Assembly (NCBI GenBank): GCA_039812085.1
Contig: JBDHZU010000103.1
Span: forward strand, 1-7,163
DNA length: 7,163 bases
Reading direction: 5' to 3'
Origin: JBDHZU01 sp039812085
GTDB taxonomy: Bacteria; Actinomycetota; Actinomycetes; S36-B12; UBA10799
Part shown: one piece after another, positions 5,744 through 7,163 of the stretch
Numbering within the stretch: the first letter of the stretch is position 1
Layout: every line of letters starts with the position of its first letter
The notes under the pieces: generated by a model
Told to the model about the DNA's origin: nothing
Seen by the model: the letters and a program-made list of their open reading frames with translations, nothing else
Database searches by the model: none
Made by a program: the position numbers and the translations under genes

Positions 5744-7030
5744 GTGGCGAACATGGCTGCCACGACGACAAAGGCATTCGTGGCCCGACTGGCTGGAGTG
5801 GGGGTATTCGACCCCAACGGTGACCAGATCGGGCGAGTTCGTGATGTCGTCGTCACCATTCGTGGTGAAGGCCAAGCGCCTCGAGTCCACGGCATGGTGA
5901 TCGAGGTTCCGCCGAAGCGTCGAATCTTCTTGCCCATCACCCGCATTACGGGCATCGAGAGTGGCACGGTCGTCGCAAATGGAATGCTGAATCTTCGCCG
6001 ATTCGAACCCCGCGCTGGTGAGACGTTGGTGGTCGCGGAACTATTCGACCGTCATGTGGATCTGCTGTCCACTGGAGAAAACGTCAGAGTCATCGACATT
6101 GGGATCGACAACAATCGACTCAACGACTGGTACATCAGCCAACTGTTCGTCCGGAAAATCTCTAACAGCCGACTGCGTCGCCGCGGCGAAACCATGTTGG
6201 TCGATTGGAGCGAGGTCAGCGGCCTAACCAATGCCTCGCTGGGGCAGCCCGTTGACTCCCTGCTCGACTCGTTAGAAGAGATGAAGCCTGCGGACGTTGC
6301 CACCGTGGTCCACGATCTGCCGTACAAGCGCCAGCTCGAAGTCGCGCAGGGCATGGACGACGACCGACTGGCCGACATCCTCGAAGAGCTACCAGATTCT
6401 GATCAGGTCGCCATTCTGGCGATGCTGGACAACGAACGTGCGGCTGACGTGTTGGAGGAGATGGACCCAGACGACGCCGCCGACCTCTTGGGTGAACTAA
6501 CTCCCGAGCGAGCAGAAGAACTGCTGGAACTGGTCGAGCCGGAAGACGCCGAGGACCTACGCCGACTGCTTACCTACGACAACACTTCTGCCGGCGGCAT
6601 CATGACCTCCGATCCGGTGGTGCTTGGCCCCGACGCCACTGTCGCTGAGGGTCTGGCTCGGATCGCCCACCCAGAACTCAACCCTTCGTCGGCTGCACTT
6701 GTCTACGTCGTACGCCCACCCCTAGAAACCCCCACGGGTCGATTCCTGGGTGCGGTGCATTTCCAGCGGATGCTGCGAGAGAAGCCGGGTGAGTTGGTGT
6801 CCGGCCTGGTGGACGATTCGATCGAGGCCGTTCCACCTGATGCTCCACTGGACGAGGTCGTTGCCTTGTTTGCGCGCTACAACCTGGTGAGCCTGCCGGT
6901 GGTGGATGAGAATCAGCATCTGCTCGGATCGGTGAATGTCGATGACGTGATCGACCACATGCTTCCGCAGGACTGGCGCGAGAACACCGGATCAGTACCT
7001 GCGGTTCAGCCGGAGGCAACCGATGGCTGA
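5744..7030 (+). CDS. MgtE-like soluble protein: PRC-barrel, MgtE_N and CBS pair, no membrane domain
   Basis: From GTG 5744 this is a 428-residue protein. The N-terminal PRC-barrel-like domain begins KAFVARLAGVGVFDPNGDQI and includes GRVRDVV. A second beta-rich repeat extends to about 165. An MgtE_N helical superhelix covers about 172-275, with acidic repeats such as DDRLADILEELPDSD, AADVLEEMDPDDAADLL and ELVEPEDAEDL. A CBS-domain pair runs from about 283 (AGGIMTSDPVVL) to 408 (VDDVIDHMLP). In true MgtE transporters these parts sense Mg2+ and gate a C-terminal five-helix channel; that channel is absent here, so the protein should be cytoplasmic and not itself a transporter. The architecture is widespread in actinobacteria, usually before a DUF1003 gene as here. 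ATG 5753 (three residues shorter) is the alternative start. The biochemical role is unknown; Mg2+ or adenine-nucleotide sensing is inferred. Confidence 0.88.
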   Translation: MANMAATTTKAFVARLAGVGVFDPNGDQIGRVRDVVVTIRGEGQAPRVHGMVIEVPPKRRIFLPITRITGIESGTVVANGMLNLRRFEPRAGETLVVAELFDRHVDLLSTGENVRVIDIGIDNNRLNDWYISQLFVRKISNSRLRRRGETMLVDWSEVSGLTNASLGQPVDSLLDSLEEMKPADVATVVHDLPYKRQLEVAQGMDDDRLADILEELPDSDQVAILAMLDNERAADVLEEMDPDDAADLLGELTPERAEELLELVEPEDAEDLRRLLTYDNTSAGGIMTSDPVVLGPDATVAEGLARIAHPELNPSSAALVYVVRPPLETPTGRFLGAVHFQRMLREKPGELVSGLVDDSIEAVPPDAPLDEVVALFARYNLVSLPVVDENQHLLGSVNVDDVIDHMLPQDWRENTGSVPAVQPEATDG

Positions 7031-7163
7031 ACGTTCACTTCGTCGCGAGCGCGACGCCACCAACAGCCGAGTCGACCAGCCATTGGCAGGTCGCCGGGCA
7101 GTCAAACTCACCCCCGATGCGGAAACAGTCGGCCGCCTGTCCGAACGGATCGCACGCTTCCTG
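7023..7163 (+). CDS. DUF1003 membrane protein, 3'-truncated by window end
   Basis: ATG 7023 opens a frame that runs off the right edge, so 47 residues are visible. The start sits inside the upstream gene (ATGGCTGA), an 8-nt overlap that implies translational coupling to the MgtE-like protein. The N-terminus is polar and Arg-rich (MAERSLRRERD), followed by ETVGRLSERIARFL, which matches the segment just before the membrane helices in actinobacterial DUF1003 proteins as I recall them. The membrane helices themselves lie beyond the window. DUF1003 has no established function. The gene pairing suggests it is the membrane partner of the MgtE-like protein. Confidence 0.75.
   Translation, partial: MAERSLRRERDATNSRVDQPLAGRRAVKLTPDAETVGRLSERIARFL

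Noticed and set aside
1..7163. CRISPR arrays, tRNA/rRNA genes, insertion sequences, phage or defence modules
   Set aside because: I found no spaced direct repeats, RNA-gene signatures, transposase-like proteins or terminal inverted repeats on reading both strands.

Overview
The window looks like chromosomal DNA of a moderately high-GC actinobacterium (Actinomycetota). The evidence is the coding style (C/G-rich third positions, TTG and GTG starts) and three family signatures: an orphan RsbW-like ATPase, an acyl-CoA dehydrogenase that I recall as very close to the one in the Streptomyces ccr cluster, and a PRC/MgtE_N/CBS protein followed by a DUF1003 gene. Family matches are from memory; no search was run.

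Layout, left to right. (1) The 3' end of an HATPase_c_2 (RsbW-like) regulatory ATPase, open at the left edge. (2) A two-gene + strand operon of paralogous CitE/HpcH-HpaI enzymes: a Chloroflexus-type malyl-CoA/methylmalyl-CoA/citramalyl-CoA lyase with a TTG start at 425, then, 2 nt later, an Mcl2-like (3S)-malyl-CoA thioesterase or related CoA-ester lyase. (3) A convergent FrnE/DsbA-family oxidoreductase on the - strand. (4) A small three-helix membrane protein, divergent from it, followed by a 13-bp-stem terminator. (5) A patchy stretch at 3622-4396 holding a lysine-rich, apparently truncated surface-protein remnant (-), a tiny unrecognised ORF (+) and a short lipoprotein (+) whose 3' end runs into the next gene. 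(6) An acyl-CoA dehydrogenase on the - strand. (7) Divergent from it, a soluble MgtE-like PRC/MgtE_N/CBS protein on the + strand, overlapping by 8 nt a DUF1003 gene cut by the right edge.

How they work together. The lyase, the thioesterase-like enzyme and the dehydrogenase, which may be a (2S)-methylsuccinyl-CoA dehydrogenase, fit C4/C5-dicarboxyl-CoA chemistry of the ethylmalonyl-CoA or 3-hydroxypropionate type: cleavage of methylmalyl-CoA, release of malate, or use of glyoxylate. The other pathway enzymes are not in the window, so this is inference. The MgtE-like/DUF1003 pair looks like a cation- or nucleotide-sensing soluble protein coupled to a small membrane protein.

I see no phage, transposon, CRISPR array, RNA gene or clearly new defence-type system. 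The points most worth a second look are the paired malyl-CoA enzymes, the transporter-less MgtE/DUF1003 unit and the eroded segment at 3622-4396.
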